Shown here one piece after another: positions 9,815 to 21,744 of a DNA stretch of 64,000 nucleotides. The notes under the pieces were generated by a model that saw only the letters and a list, made by a program, of their open reading frames with translations, was not told where the DNA came from and made no database searches. The stretch's first letter is position 1. Every line of letters starts with the position of its first letter. Position numbers and translations under genes: made by a program. Origin of the DNA: Uloborus plumipes (Eukaryota > Arthropoda > Arachnida > Araneae > Uloboridae); NCBI GenBank assembly GCA_038373865.1, contig JAXGGA010001626.1, forward strand, positions 81,681 through 145,680, written 5' to 3'.

Positions 9815-12672
9815 GTATGCAATAATTTAAAACAATAGTTATAAATTAATAATTGTAAAAATATAACCCACTGACCTGATATCAATGAATGCATGATCAC
9901 GCTAGTCCTTGCGAGGTTCAAATTCCTTGACATTTTTTTTTCTCCAACCTCAACCTTTTAGTTGGAAATGCCCAGGAGAAGTGGTTAGTTCTTCCCGTGT
10001 CGGGAGTCGAGTCTGGAAGTTGGGGCTTTGATGTGAAGAAAGTTTTTAAAAGGACTTTAGACAGTTTAAACTACATCCCAATCTTTAACTTAAAAGCTGA
10101 AATATTTCATGCAGGAATCTTCCATATTCTTATTATTAAGGATGTAAATATGCATTAGGATCATGTATGTATTGTTACATGTTACAATTGTTACATACAA
10201 ATCAAATAAAACAAAAAATTAATTTTGATTGAGCAGTGAGTTCACAAACGCTCAGAATAGATAATAAAACGTGATACATAACGTTCATTAATGTCAGGGG
10301 TAGAGATGTAAAATTTCCGGAAATTTTGAAGTGATGGAAAAAAACCAGTTTTTTTCCTGTTTTTTTCCGGAAAAATTGGAAAAAAATGAAAATTTGACTT
10401 TTTTACAATTAAAAAGAGCGTTTTTTAATAGTTTTGTTTTTCTGGGACCATTTAAAAGGTTAATCATTAAAAATATATGCAATCAACACATATTATTTTT
10501 CCTGATGACAGAAATACGCATAATTAGGTAAGTTTTAATAGGAAAAAAATAGCCTTTCTGTTTTATGACTCAAAGCTTTCTTGGTCAAACCCCACAAATG
10601 AATCATATCGTCATTTCACTGTTAATATTGGATAAAGTGTGTCTAACCCTTACAATTAAATTTTCTATTTTAGACTGCCTTTAAAACTTAAAATAATAAG
10701 TAGATACTTTCAAACATCAATAATAGTGTTTGAAAGAAAAATCAGAATGATTTTTCTCCCTTGCAATATAACCTCACTATCTAAAAATGAAAACTATTGA
10801 GTTCTGGTTTTTCCCCACCCAATCTAAATCCAAATAAAAATTAAATGACTTTTTTTTAACCTTTCTAATAGAAAACTATAAACTGCGTAATGGTTTCTAA
10901 ACCTGAACAAAATTTAAACTGGAGTTTCAACTTACTGCACTGCCTTGCTAAGCACAATAGTCGTACCCCAACTTTTCAACAAAACCAGAGTTATTAACCA
11001 GAGGTTGCTCTCTGTTTCGTATGTGTTATTAATAAAATGTTTTGTAGTCATTTGTGATTGGAAACTTTTTTTTTAATCTGCTGAATAAAAAGTCATCACA
11101 ACAAAATATATGGAGGCGCAGCTCTTTAAAATGCAATATCTCAGTTTGAGCTCAATTGCAGATTCTACTATGTGCTTAGCAAGCACGGCAATATACATTT
11201 AGTTCGCATAGTCAGCGGAAACCTCGTTCTGTGGCTGAAGTTATGCTTATTCATTTCATGAAGAAGTAAAATTAGTTCTTCACTAAAAGGACGTTGGTTT
11301 TGTTAAAGAAGTTTCTGTGTAGAGTTGTTGTGTTGAGAGAGTTTTAATAGTTGATAGCGTTGAATTCTGCTTGGAATTTGCAATAAAGGTAAGTGTACTT
11401 ACTTTAATATAGTTTTTTTTTATTATTTAGTTATTTATTTTATATTTTGTGCTACTTTAAATACACAGAACGTTAATAATTATTATCTTAGTACGATTTG
11501 AACTCTGAATTGTTAGACATATAAAAATCTTTGAAAGATATGTAAACTATTTAAATTAAGTTATTAAATTTTTTGTAAATATGCTGTCATAATGTTAGTA
11601 ATATTGCATATTAATATAAAATTTTGGAAAATATCTAAATACCAAAAGGAAATTAACAATTTTTAACAGAAAATTGATAAATCTATGATATAAAATTAAA
11701 TATGTATGTGACAGTTTATTTTATACATACACAAAGTAGAGGAAGTACATAAAGAAAATCAGTTAAAAAGTGAGGTAATGCATTTTGTATGAAAGAATTC
11801 ATATTAATAAATGAAAATTTTTGTGCATAAGCACTTATCAATAATGAAATAATTTTACCTTTCAGTGGCGATATGTAATTTTTCATAAGAAATAATTTAT
11901 GTACTTTTAATATCAAAAATACACTAATAGTAGGCCAATTATAAAATCTGTTGTGTTTACAAAAGTTGGAATTTAATCAGAATTATTTTTTTACCTAATT
12001 GAGCAGTGGTTCACTTATTACAAAATATTAAAATGTGTTTTTAACATAAATTTCTGTACTTATTTACTATTGCTTTAACATTTTCAATTAAAAATTGTGC
12101 TGTCCTAGAGTAGAGAACGTAATGTTTATAAAATGGCCAATATTCAAGTATTTCCTTAAAAACTGGATAAATTTTATTTATCTTTTTTTCTGCTTTCCAA
12201 GCTGAAAATTATCGGGGAGTATGACCAGAAATTGAACATTTTAGCACAATTTCAGTATCCAAATTTCATAATTATCCTAAAAAACTAGTATTTTGTACAC
12301 GATTTAAAAAAAATGCTCTTTGATACCTGCAATGTAATTAAATAAGGAAAAAAAACGAAAATAATGGCTATATGCTTTTGCATCAAGATGTTTAGGGGAT
12401 TTAAATGAAAAACAAAAATGCAGGATTCAATAAATTAACGCTTCATACAATTATACAAACAAAAGATTTTCTAGTCATATCTTTCTTAAAAATTAAATGG
12501 AAAAATTCAATTTTTCCGGAATGGAAATAAACCTCCTCGGAAAAAAACGGAAAAAAAAACGGTTTTTTTCCGAAAATTTCCGTTTTTTTTTCCGACCATT
12601 TTCATCTCTAGTCAGAGGTAAATGTATGAATGCCTGTGATGTATAAATAAATTATCAATGATTTTGTGGTAG
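9815..12672 (+). other. Intron 6 of sDscam gene 1
   Basis: GT-AG intron inside FNIII-3. Most of it (10301-12610) is one hAT-like insertion, so the intron would be about 0.5 kb without it. Confidence 0.75.
10301..12610. mobile_element. 2.3-kb non-autonomous hAT-like element
   Basis: The ends are tagagatg...catctcta. They are flanked by an 8-bp target duplication gtcagggg (10293-10300) and gtcagagg (12611-12618) with one mismatch. Subterminal regions on both sides are packed with ttttccgg/ttttttccg blocks, which could be transposase-binding repeats. No transposase domain is visible in any frame. Around 11200-11390 there is a stretch less AT-rich than its surroundings, ending in a near-consensus donor (aataaag|gtaagtg). 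This suggests that a transposase 5' exon was kept while the body was lost. Confidence 0.72.
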
Positions 12673-12861
12673 GATATACTGTGCATTATCGAGAGGACCA
12701 AGGACAATGGCAAGAAGTAGCGGTTGTTGCGCCCGAAGACAACACATACACGCTGAGCAACTTGCATCCTCAGAAAATGTACCAAATTTATGTGACAGCT
12801 ACCAATCAATATGGAAAAGGAGACCCAAGCGAAATCGTGGCAATCAAAACCGGCGAAGGAG
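12673..12861 (+). CDS. sDscam: sDscam gene 1, exon g: second half of FNIII domain 3
   Basis: Sixty-two whole codons. G|GA gives Gly, then YTVHYREDQGQWQEV (C strand), then NTYTLSNLHPQKMYQIYVTA (E-F strands with the L-x-P-x-x-x-Y pattern) and the G strand IVAIKTGEG. This is the last FNIII domain: the next in-frame exon is the membrane exon. Three FNIII domains rather than six is the diagnostic feature of the shortened chelicerate Dscams. Phase 1 in and phase 1 out at G|gtaaat. Confidence 0.92.
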
Positions 12862-13314
12862 GTAAATAATTCACAAAAACAACGTTTAAAAAATATGAGT
12901 TCTTTTTATTAAAACTAAGAAATCTTACGTTTCTTCAAAAACATTGCTAGTAAATAGAATATTTTTTAAGTGCAATTAAGGATTACTTAGGTTTTTTGAG
13001 TTTTAAGAAGAAATGTTTGTAGTTGTGATCATTTCCTTAATCCGTAAATTGTGGTTTTTATGCAAAATTGAAAATAATTTGTTCCTTATTCAATACGTCT
13101 TATAGCATTCACGAAATTTACATGAGATGAGATATATGTAATTTAATCATAATCCATAATCTAATAATTAAGTATTTTCAATTTTTGCCCAGTGAAGGAA
13201 AATAAAAAGTAGTATTTCTGTAAAGCCGTTTAATTTTCACTCATTGAGCCATGTAGTTGAACAAAATGCTTTTTATTAAGTTTTTTTATTTATTAAGCGT
13301 CAATATACGTGATT

Positions 13315-14240
13315 AAAACAAGAGAATTTTTGTAAAATTCTTTAATTTACAAAGCATTAACCCACGTGGTTTGATCAAAGGAAGATTTCGGTAAAATTGT
13401 TTAATGTACAAAGCATTGAAACACGTGGTTTTGTCAAATTATTTTCTAATAGAGTTTCTCAACTTTGAGAAACTACCAACGTGGTTTGAAAAAAGGATTT
13501 CTTCAGAAAAATTGCTGAATCTACGAAGCAGCAACTCACGTGGCTTAAACAACGAATTATTTCTTCAAAGTTGTTTAATTTACAAAGCATAAACCGTAAA
13601 GTTGTTTAATTTACAAAGCATTATATAATCGGCACGGTCCGAACAAAGAAATATCCTGTGAAGTTCCTTAATTTACAAAGCATCAACCCACGTGGTTGAA
13701 ACAAGAAACTACTACTGTAAAGTTGTTTAATTTACAATACAGTGAACCACGTGGTTTTAACAAAGAATTATTCCTGGTAGTTGTTTAATTTACAAAGCAT
13801 CGCTCCACGTGGTTGCACAAAATATTTCTGTGAAGTTGTTTAATTTACAAAACAGTAACCCACGTGATTCGAACAAAAAGTTATTTCTGTAAAGGTGCTT
13901 AATTTACAAAGCATTTACCCACGTGGTTGAAAGAATTACTTCTGTAAAGTTGTTTAATTTATAATACATCGAAACACGTGGTTGACACAAAGGATTATTT
14001 CCATTTCTGTAAAGTTGTTTAATTTACAAAGATATAGCACACGTGGTTCCCACAAAGTATCTGTGTAAAGTCGTTTATTTTACAATGCATCGGTCCACGT
14101 GGTCGCAACAAAGCAATTAAGTGTAAAGCTGTCTACTCTGCAAAACCCAAATCCACGTGGTCTTCCCAGAGATATCTTCCATTCTCTGAAAGTTGTCTTT
14201 TGCACAACACTTTCAGCCACTTGTTGGAGCACTTCTTCCT
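13315..14240. repeat. ~60-bp minisatellite, about 15 units, with a CACGTG core
   Basis: Successive units share gttgtttaatttacaaagca and a ccacgtggtt block. CACGTG-type cores occur near 13361, 13422, 13472 (aacgtg), 13535, 13688, 13747, 13804, 13858, 13918, 13973, 14039, 14094 and 14152. Degenerate units lie near 13630 (gcacgg) and 14216 (cacttg). The period varies around 55-65 bp. Units become more diverged towards the right end. Units are not separated by unique spacers, so this is not a CRISPR array. Confidence 0.88.
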
Positions 14241-14598
14241 TCCCATAAAGTTGTTTCTTTTGCTACGCATCGTAAGTGGATATGGAATCGGCTTTCTTGC
14301 CTAACTCAAGCATGTTTGATGCTTGAATTAAACTGCTAAAAGTTCGTTTTCTTGCTGAAGAAGAGCGAATTTTCTCAAGCTTGGAAGCTTTCGCGTCATG
14401 CGTTTCACTGCTTTCTGACAACGTTTTCCCCTTTGATGGCTTTTAGTAAAATTTGGAATTGAATAATTTAATCATTTAGTATAGCATTTAATTACCACTT
14501 GCGAATAAAAGGGTATGATTTTGCGTAATCGCATTACTGTAACGATTATATTTATAAAACATAATAATTCTATTAGAAAAAACAATTAGGTCGAAGTA

Positions 14599-16291
14599 GG
14601 GGAGAGCGGGGCTAAAAGTTCCGCGGGTAAGTTGTTCCCTTTGAAATACAGCTAAGAAAAAATATATATGTATTTTGTGTAAATACGTCGTGAAATAGAA
14701 CGTTATAGCGCACGAATGGCGGCCATTTTAGCCAGCCTAGTGGCGTCCGGTGTATCAAAAGCCGAGCACGTGCATTACTGATTTAAGAAAGTAATTTTTT
14801 TTTTTTGGTGTTTTTGGTCTTTCGCCCGAAATTTAATAGTTAATGTTTATCTTTTTGGTTTTATGTTTCGTTATCTAACCTATAATTTAATGTTTTAAAG
14901 ACATGTGCTTTTGGGGCTAGTTGTTCCCTTTTTTGGTTGCAAGTTGTTCCGCGGAACAACTCAAAGGAACGTCTTGCCCTATTTATTTGAATCAGTGATG
15001 CAGTAACTTAATACACATATATAAATAAATATTATATGTTAATGTGAAGACCGAAAGTGAGATGTCACCAAACATAAACCCAGAAATATTCAGTCGATCC
15101 GATAGATATATATTAGATATAAAATTTTCGAAGAGCGAACTATGTAAGATGTCGAAATATATTTCATACTTTGATATAAAGTCATATTTTCGGAGGATCG
15201 TTTTTGAAATTCTAGATAACTGCCTGTTATAACTAAAGACGGAACCAATTATCTTAGCTTATTAGCTGTTAAAGCTGTTAGTTATTACATGTAATTTTAA
15301 TATGTTGCACTGTATTAACTGCATTTTACCATATTAATGTGTTATAATTTACTATTTACTAGATGCGTTGCCCGGCTTTGCACGGTCTACCTTGAGAATA
15401 AAACTTTTGTCAAGCAACGTGTGTCTATTGCATTATTAAAGTCGATATTTTGCCGGTATCCAGTGCAAAAAAGAAATCAATAGCCGAACAAAATTTTAAA
15501 TCCCGTCGTAACAGGAAACGCCTCAAAGCAAAGGTCTCATAAGAAAGATCGAAGAAAATACGTCCTAAAGGGAATTTTCTCGCGCCGCTTTAGAAATTAC
15601 TAACCGCTTCACCCGGCAAAAAGATGCAGGCGTTTTTTAGTTAGTAAAAATCAATTTCAAGTTGGATTTACAGAAATCGTCTGTTCTAATTAGCGTGAAA
15701 AAAAAATGAATGGTAAAAAAAAAAATTGAATAAAAATCAGTTGCCATTTTTTTCCTTGAGCGTAAACTAATTTTCTAAATATAGCCATTTTTAACAGCAT
15801 TCAGTGGATTTTTCGCAGAATATCGCCCACAGCGCAAAAAATGAACCGAAATTCAAGAAATCATTTCCTTCGGCAAATTTGTCGCCAACTTAGCGATCTG
15901 TCACCAAGTTGGCGTCAAACACTTGGCGACCAAAAGCTTGGCGATATATCGTCAAGTGATTGCGCCAATTCATATCACTTTTGTCTCGCGACGTGGTTAA
16001 ATTCAAAATCAGCATCGTTATTCATCGTCTTGTTAATATCGGAACAATTTGCCCCACCCACGGAACAACTTGCCCCAAGACGTGGTTAGTTGTTTCGGTT
16101 GCTTTTCGGCTTTACTTGCTATAAAATTAATTATTAAAAAACCTCACAAAATACAACTCAAAAAACAGTCTGTATATCAAAGGGACATATAATACTAAGT
16201 TTTAACCTCGGAATATTAATTCTAGAACCAAGTTTTCAAAACGAATTTTGAGCTTGATCAAAAAACGGAACTTGTAGCCCCGCTCTCCCCT
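14599..16291. mobile_element. 1.7-kb DNA element with GGGGAGAGCGGGGCTA termini
   Basis: The left end ggggagagcggggctaaaag and the complementary right end (tagccccgctctcccc at 16275-16290) form terminal inverted repeats that continue into the sequence aagttccg. Flanks are compatible with a TA target duplication (14597-14598 and 16292-16293), but this is not certain. Inside, motifs such as ttgttcc/ggaacaact recur on both sides. No transposase was seen. A short stretch near 15360-15390 (gcgttgcccggctttgcacgg) resembles a motif common in arthropod repeats. Probably non-autonomous. Confidence 0.6.
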
Positions 16292-17413
16292 TAGCCCGGT
16301 AAAAATAGACATTCGAGTTCGGAAAAATTCGCATAGAGCTGAAAATTGGTACAGACCTTAAGAACATTATTATAAGTGAAATCTCAAAAGTCCTCATGAA
16401 TCCCGGTGGAGCTAAAAATTTTATTCAAGGTCAAAGGTCAAAATTGAATTTTTTTTCAAAAAATTGAAAAAAAATCGTACGGTACTAAAAATTGGTACAG
16501 ACCTTAAATACATCATTATAAATGATATATAAAAAATTTAAATCGATCCCATTTGAACTAAGCATTTTATGGAAGGTCAAAGGTCAAAATAAACAAAAAA
16601 AAAATTTAAAAACCAAAAAAATTCACAGAGAGCTAAAAATTGACACAGACCTAAAATACATCGTTATAAACGAAATATCAAAAATCCCTATCGATCCCAC
16701 TTAATCTAAATATTTTATGCAAGGTCAAAGGTCAAAAAATTATTTCTTTTGTTTGCACAAACATTAAGTGTTATCATAAAAAAGTGCATATAAAGTTTGT
16801 AAGTTATACAAAACGTTCAAAAGAAGTATTTATATCAAGTTCAACTCTGTCGGGTCCAGATTATGTGAAATTAGCAACATCAATATTGCATCCCCCCCCC
16901 CCTTAATGGATAAGAAGCCTCTGTAAAGCAAGTGCAAAATATTTTTTTTAAGTATACTATACATTAATTCCCCTCTTTTTAGAATATATTTTTCATTCAA
17001 AATAACTTTAAATACATGCACATTATTTATTTAGGATAAATAATGAGAAAATATTCTTACTTACTTCAGTAAAAGTAACACGTCTTTTAAGATGTTAATA
17101 TAACTTTTCCTCTCGGGCAAACATCACCAATTAGTTGACAGTAAGATTTTGGAATCCGTGCAGCCATTTAAAGATGATTCTTGCACTCATTTAAAAGTCT
17201 CTTATATGCTTCACGTGACCAAAAAGACAAAAGTAAAAAAAAGGAATTTTGTGGTATTTTGAAACCAAAATATCGCTATTTAAAGTAGGAGTCCTATATG
17301 AGGTGCAGAGTGACGACAGAATGAATGACACAAATATTATCAAACATATTTCTATTTATCTTTTAAACATGCGTTTTGATGATACTTCAAACTCTTGATT
17401 ATCATACAGTTTA

Positions 17414-18915
17414 CTATTTATTTATTTTTTTAAAATGCGTTTTAAATTTTCTTCCAGCTCTTGAATAGTAATATGATCTTCTATTTCTTCTTCCCCTCTC
17501 TTCTTGATCTTTAACTTCTAAAGATGACTCGAATGAAAAAATGGGATCACTTACATCTTCTTTACCAATATCATCGTCATCAGCATCGATTGCATTTGAT
17601 TCCACATTGGAGCCCACTGGCCTAGGCAATTACTGCAAATTTTTGAGCAAAACAATCTGACTTTTCTGCAGCCACAATTATGACTGCATCCCTTCTTGCA
17701 ATTACAAAAAATAGTATGGAGAAGTTTTTCTGGAGCGGGTATCAGTAGAGTCTGAATTGGCTCCAAAACGTTATCTTTCAGGACCCATCCCCAGTTTTCA
17801 GGGTCTAGCTTGTTGCCTAGCCATATTTGTACTTGGTAGTACACACGATATAAATGTTGATATGCAGCAGCAGATGTTGGAGGAAAACAGGATAATTGAA
17901 CAGGTTTATTGTTACGTGTATTTTTCACGAAACAAGAATACCTGTACTTGTCAAGGGAATCGACTTTTTTTTAGAGCTCCATATATAGCAAGAATAGAGC
18001 GAATTCCATTAGTGAGAATGATATTGGAAAAATTGCTGATATTTTTTGAAAACTTCAGTGCAATGAATTAAATCCTGATTTTTTTTCAAATAATTTAAAT
18101 ATTTTCGTTTTGCCTCACTTATAAAACGCTAACGTAGTATCACATCCAGTTACTGCATGTAAAAATAAGATATGATCTTGACACTTTGGATATGAAGTTA
18201 AACTGATTAGTACAGTTTTGCGTCTTTTCCAGTTGTACCAGGTTTAAAAAGTAAATAATTCTCTCAGTAGGAGTTCTTGCTGTCAGTATTATTAGCAAGT
18301 CGACATCTTCACCAACAATAATAGTGGTATTTGTGTTGAAATTTTCTAAAGCTGTTTCAATTATTAGAACATCAGCGTCATTATTGGCTTGCTTCACAGA
18401 AATATGAGCAGCTTTTAATTTATTCTGAAAGCATTGAAATAAATCGAGACTTGTTATGTGTGTTGGCAAGAAATTGCTGATGGTTTGTTGGAGAAATCAT
18501 AAATCTTAAAAAGAACATCAGAAGATGTAGATATTTTACTTATCCGACGACGTTGCTCTGAAACTTTGATATTCTTAGTATGATCAGAATATCCATCGAA
18601 TACTACGATGGAATTTTGGTGACAATCTTTTTACGTTGTCACCAAAATGTCTATGAACATAATTAACGTACTTCTCAAAAATTGCATCGAATTTTTCATC
18701 TCGATCCCATACAACGCGATGTAAAAGATATACACCATCGATGATGTAAATGGCTGATTTTTGTGTTTTACACATTTCAAGTGCATCGATGAGTGATAAT
18801 GGATAAGGAGCCAATTCATACTTGAAAAATGTATCAAGCTCATCCTCCAAATACTTAGAAATACGCATTCGTTGAAACAGTAATACAGGATCTATTGGTA
18901 CCTTTTCATTGTGAT
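17414..18915 (-). pseudogene. Frameshifted transposon protein with FDGY / GEDVDLL / LHAVTGCDTT / CXC motifs
   Basis: Read on the - strand, conserved blocks occur in the order expected of one family but in shifting frames with stops. They are VPIDPVLLFQRM and YELAPYPLSL (18.9-18.78 kb), IYIIDGVYLLHRV, IVVFDGYSDHTK (about 18.59 kb, after a frameshift), the run GEDVDLLIILTAR (about 18.29 kb), and LFLHAVTGCDTT (about 18.15 kb, another frame, with a stop after it). A C-terminal cysteine cluster follows near 17.64-17.71 kb: CNCKKGCSHNCGCRK then LFCSKICSNCLG, a tesmin/CXC-like pattern. Proteins with these blocks are widespread in arthropods and cnidarians and usually lie in repeats; the acidic FDGY and GED(T/V)DLL motifs suggest a PIN/XPG-like nuclease fold (inference). 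It is broken by at least two frameshifts and stops, so it is not functional. Confidence 0.8.
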
Positions 18916-19129
18916 TTTTTTATAGAGCTACTGACAGTTAAACGAGGGAGAACTTTATCAACACGTTTCAATTTAATATTGTTGAAGGAAAACGCCTCCA
19001 CTCACCCCGAATGTAAATTGACCCTCTCATAGAGAGGGGAGGGTGAATCTTAGGAGAGGATAGGCGTAGCGGTCAAGTTGGGGAAAGTGTTTCATGAGGT
19101 CACTTGAAAATTGCGATGTCTCTTGAATG

Positions 19130-20090
19130 TTATTTTTTGTATGGGGAGGTGGAGGAATGGGGGGGGGGGGGGCAAATTCAGATATTGTTTTTTATACCAA
19201 GGGTGGATCCGCCTCTGAATCCACGCTTGTTTGCCCAAAATTGTATACTTCACAAACTTTGCATCCTCCATTTTTAAGACACTTACCATTCAAGAGATAT
19301 TTGAAAAATTTATTTTTGAGCTTGAACCTTGAATAAAACGTTTAGCTTCACTGGGATCCGTTGGAAACTTTTTATATAATGATGTCCTTAATTATTTGCA
19401 GGTTAATTTTAATTGTCAAAGTGTAATACGTGGACACTAATAAGGGGCATTGGGGGATTTTTTCGAAATTTGAGTCACCGAACTGCAGTTTTAGGCTTTA
19501 TTTTATCACTTGGGGGGGGGGGGGGTTGACCCTACGACCCACCCACTGAATACCCATTTGTTTGGGCATAACTATAAATTTTCAAACTTTGGCTCCCCTA
19601 TTTTTACAATAAGACTTACCGTTTAAGAGATATTAAGGAAAAATCGATTTTGACATTTGACCTTGAATAAAATATTTAGCTCCACCGGGATCCATGGCGA
19701 CTTTTGACACTTCACTTATAATGATGTCTTTAGCAATACTTATGTTAATTGCATTGTTAAAGTACCAAATTCGAGTAAAAATAAGGGGTCTGAGGGGAAT
19801 TTTTCGAAATTTATCTCCCCAAATGCCGTTTTTAGCTATTTTTGGTAGCTTTAGAGGGGGAGGATATGACCCCCCATGACCCATATTCGGAATCCCCATT
19901 TATTTGTACACAATTGTATACTTTTCAAACTTTGTAACCTCTATTTTGTCGCTTCCAATTACCGTTTAAGAGATATATATGAAAAATCGATTTTTTGACC
20001 TTTGACCTTGAATAAAATTTTTAGCTCCACCGGGATTCATGAGGACTTTTGAGATTTCACTTATAATGATGTCCTTAAGGTCTGTACCAA
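19130..20090. repeat. Three ~338-bp tandem units in the transposon's right arm
   Basis: The block ccttgaataaaa...tttagct(t/c)cac(t/c)gggat...ataatgatgtc recurs at about 19328, 19668 and 20004, spacing about 340 and 336 bp. Each unit also has a G- or C-rich patch (19158-19172, 19513-19526, 19855-19875) and tcaaactttg. The last unit merges with the terminal inverted repeat. Confidence 0.7.
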
Positions 20091-21744
20091 TTTTCAGCTC
20101 TATGCGAATTTTTCCGAACTTTCGCGTTTTTTTCGTCTATTTTGACCGGGCTGTTAGTCCCTTAATACTTTTTATTGAAACTATACTGCATATTTCATAT
20201 TAAGTCTAGGTATTCTAAAGTTTCGTATTGAGTTTCATTCGTTTCATAATTTTCTATTATGTCATTATTTCCCATGTTTGTCTGGTTGGTAAAATAAACG
20301 TGTTGTGACTGTGTTATATTTTAATGTATTCCAAAAAGATCCACTGTGGGCTTCAGAGACTAAAACCCAATTTATACATTGGGCTCATTACTAAGTAGTC
20401 CTTAATTTTATGTATTAGTCAAGTGTGTTTTTTTTTCATATAAGGCATTACATATGGGCGTGTTTTGCTATGAATACAGTTTATATAGTTTAGTTTAAGT
20501 GAGTTAGCTTTTAATATCTGTAACGTGTCAGCCGCGCTTGACTCCCTAGTGTACCGTTATCCTCTTTCTCTCCCAAAAAAGTATGAACAAAAGATGAGCG
20601 CTTGAAAGACAACCCACACCCGAGTCTGTGGTAGAGTGTCGAAATTTAGAGTGAAATTATTTTAAGTTTTTTCAATATTTTTGTTGCGTTAATGCAATTA
20701 CTTAAAAAATAAACAAATGTGACAGGTTTGACTGTAAAAGATAATTAAAAAATGTTGAAACGCACAAATTTGCAAAACAAAAATTGCAGACGCTTGTTTC
20801 GGAGTTAAAGGTAACTCTATATGTAGTGTAAGATATCTAAGCTGATGGAAATTATCATTGATTTGAATAGGTTTAAAATATTTTCGATTTGTAGTTTTTC
20901 TTTTTCCATGTAAAAATTTAAAATTCCAGTATTTTTAATGCATGAGGAATTGTTCCAGCTCTGAACTAGAGATATAGTAGTTGCAGTTTTCAGTGCTTTG
21001 AGGCATATACCGCGTGTTCGGTTTCAAAATATGGTATTTTGAGTTAGAAATGCTTCAAAAAAGGAGAAGTTTAAAAAGGTAACAATAAAAAAACATTTTT
21101 TTTCCTTATAAGACAGCAGCTTTGAATGTGCAAAATATTTTATTGCTCTTATTCAAGTTAAAATTAGCCGCCAGCTGGTTTTATTCTTCGAAAGTTGAGA
21201 GTAACATGTGGAATAACAATGGGAATAGCATGTAACTTTACTTCAAACGTCTAGTTTTATTCTTTTAAAAGATAAAATGATAAATGAATCTTAAATTTAC
21301 ATTAATTGTTTTAAGTATTTAGTTTTGAACATAAAGGTGAATATTTGATGTTAAAGTAACATTTTTATGATGCAAAGAAAAAAAAATGTAAACTCAATAC
21401 TACTTTTAAAATGTGAAAATGAAGATTGTCAATTCTATGTCATTTTGAAAATATTGTTAGGGAAAATTTAATGTTGTTAGGATTTTGTGATAGACGGATT
21501 TTACTGAGAAGAACTGGAAAAGACCCCTTTTTTTTTTATTTATCTCACATTAAATCAGGTATTGATTACTTCTAGGAGATAAAGGGGGACATTTCCATTC
21601 GACGTGACACGTGTCCTTAACAAAGAAGCTCTGAATCATGACACACACAGCCTAGAACCAAACTGAACAAAAAAGTTTACCACCCGTATAGCAGTTTTCT
21701 CCGCATCGCGGCATCAGACAAAGAAGGGATTTCGTGCTTTCATG

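Larger units (their letters stand above)
16293..20152 (-). mobile_element. 3.9-kb DNA transposon with long inverted repeats and a dead protein gene
   Basis: The ends agcccggt...accgggct open inverted repeats of roughly 150 bp. Left 16318-16440 and right 20000-20130 match closely in antiparallel, including ggtacagacctta and the segment around ggtcaaaggtcaaa. Shorter tandem units repeat inside the left arm (16.34-16.74 kb) and ~338-bp units inside the right arm. It contains a - strand pseudogene (17414-18915) of a transposon-associated family. The protein motifs and 'XPG/PIN-like plus Cys-rich finger' composition recall the Academ superfamily, but that placement is a guess. No clean target duplication could be fixed because the left end abuts another element. 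Confidence 0.65.

Noticed and set aside
791..12861. Whole gene as full-length Dscam1 with hypervariable exon arrays
   Set aside because: Only three FNIII domains precede the membrane exon and no tandem Ig exon arrays are seen in these introns; the shortened type fits better.
13315..14240. CRISPR-like array
   Set aside because: Units are contiguous and similar over their whole length without unique spacers, and the context is an animal intron; it is a minisatellite.
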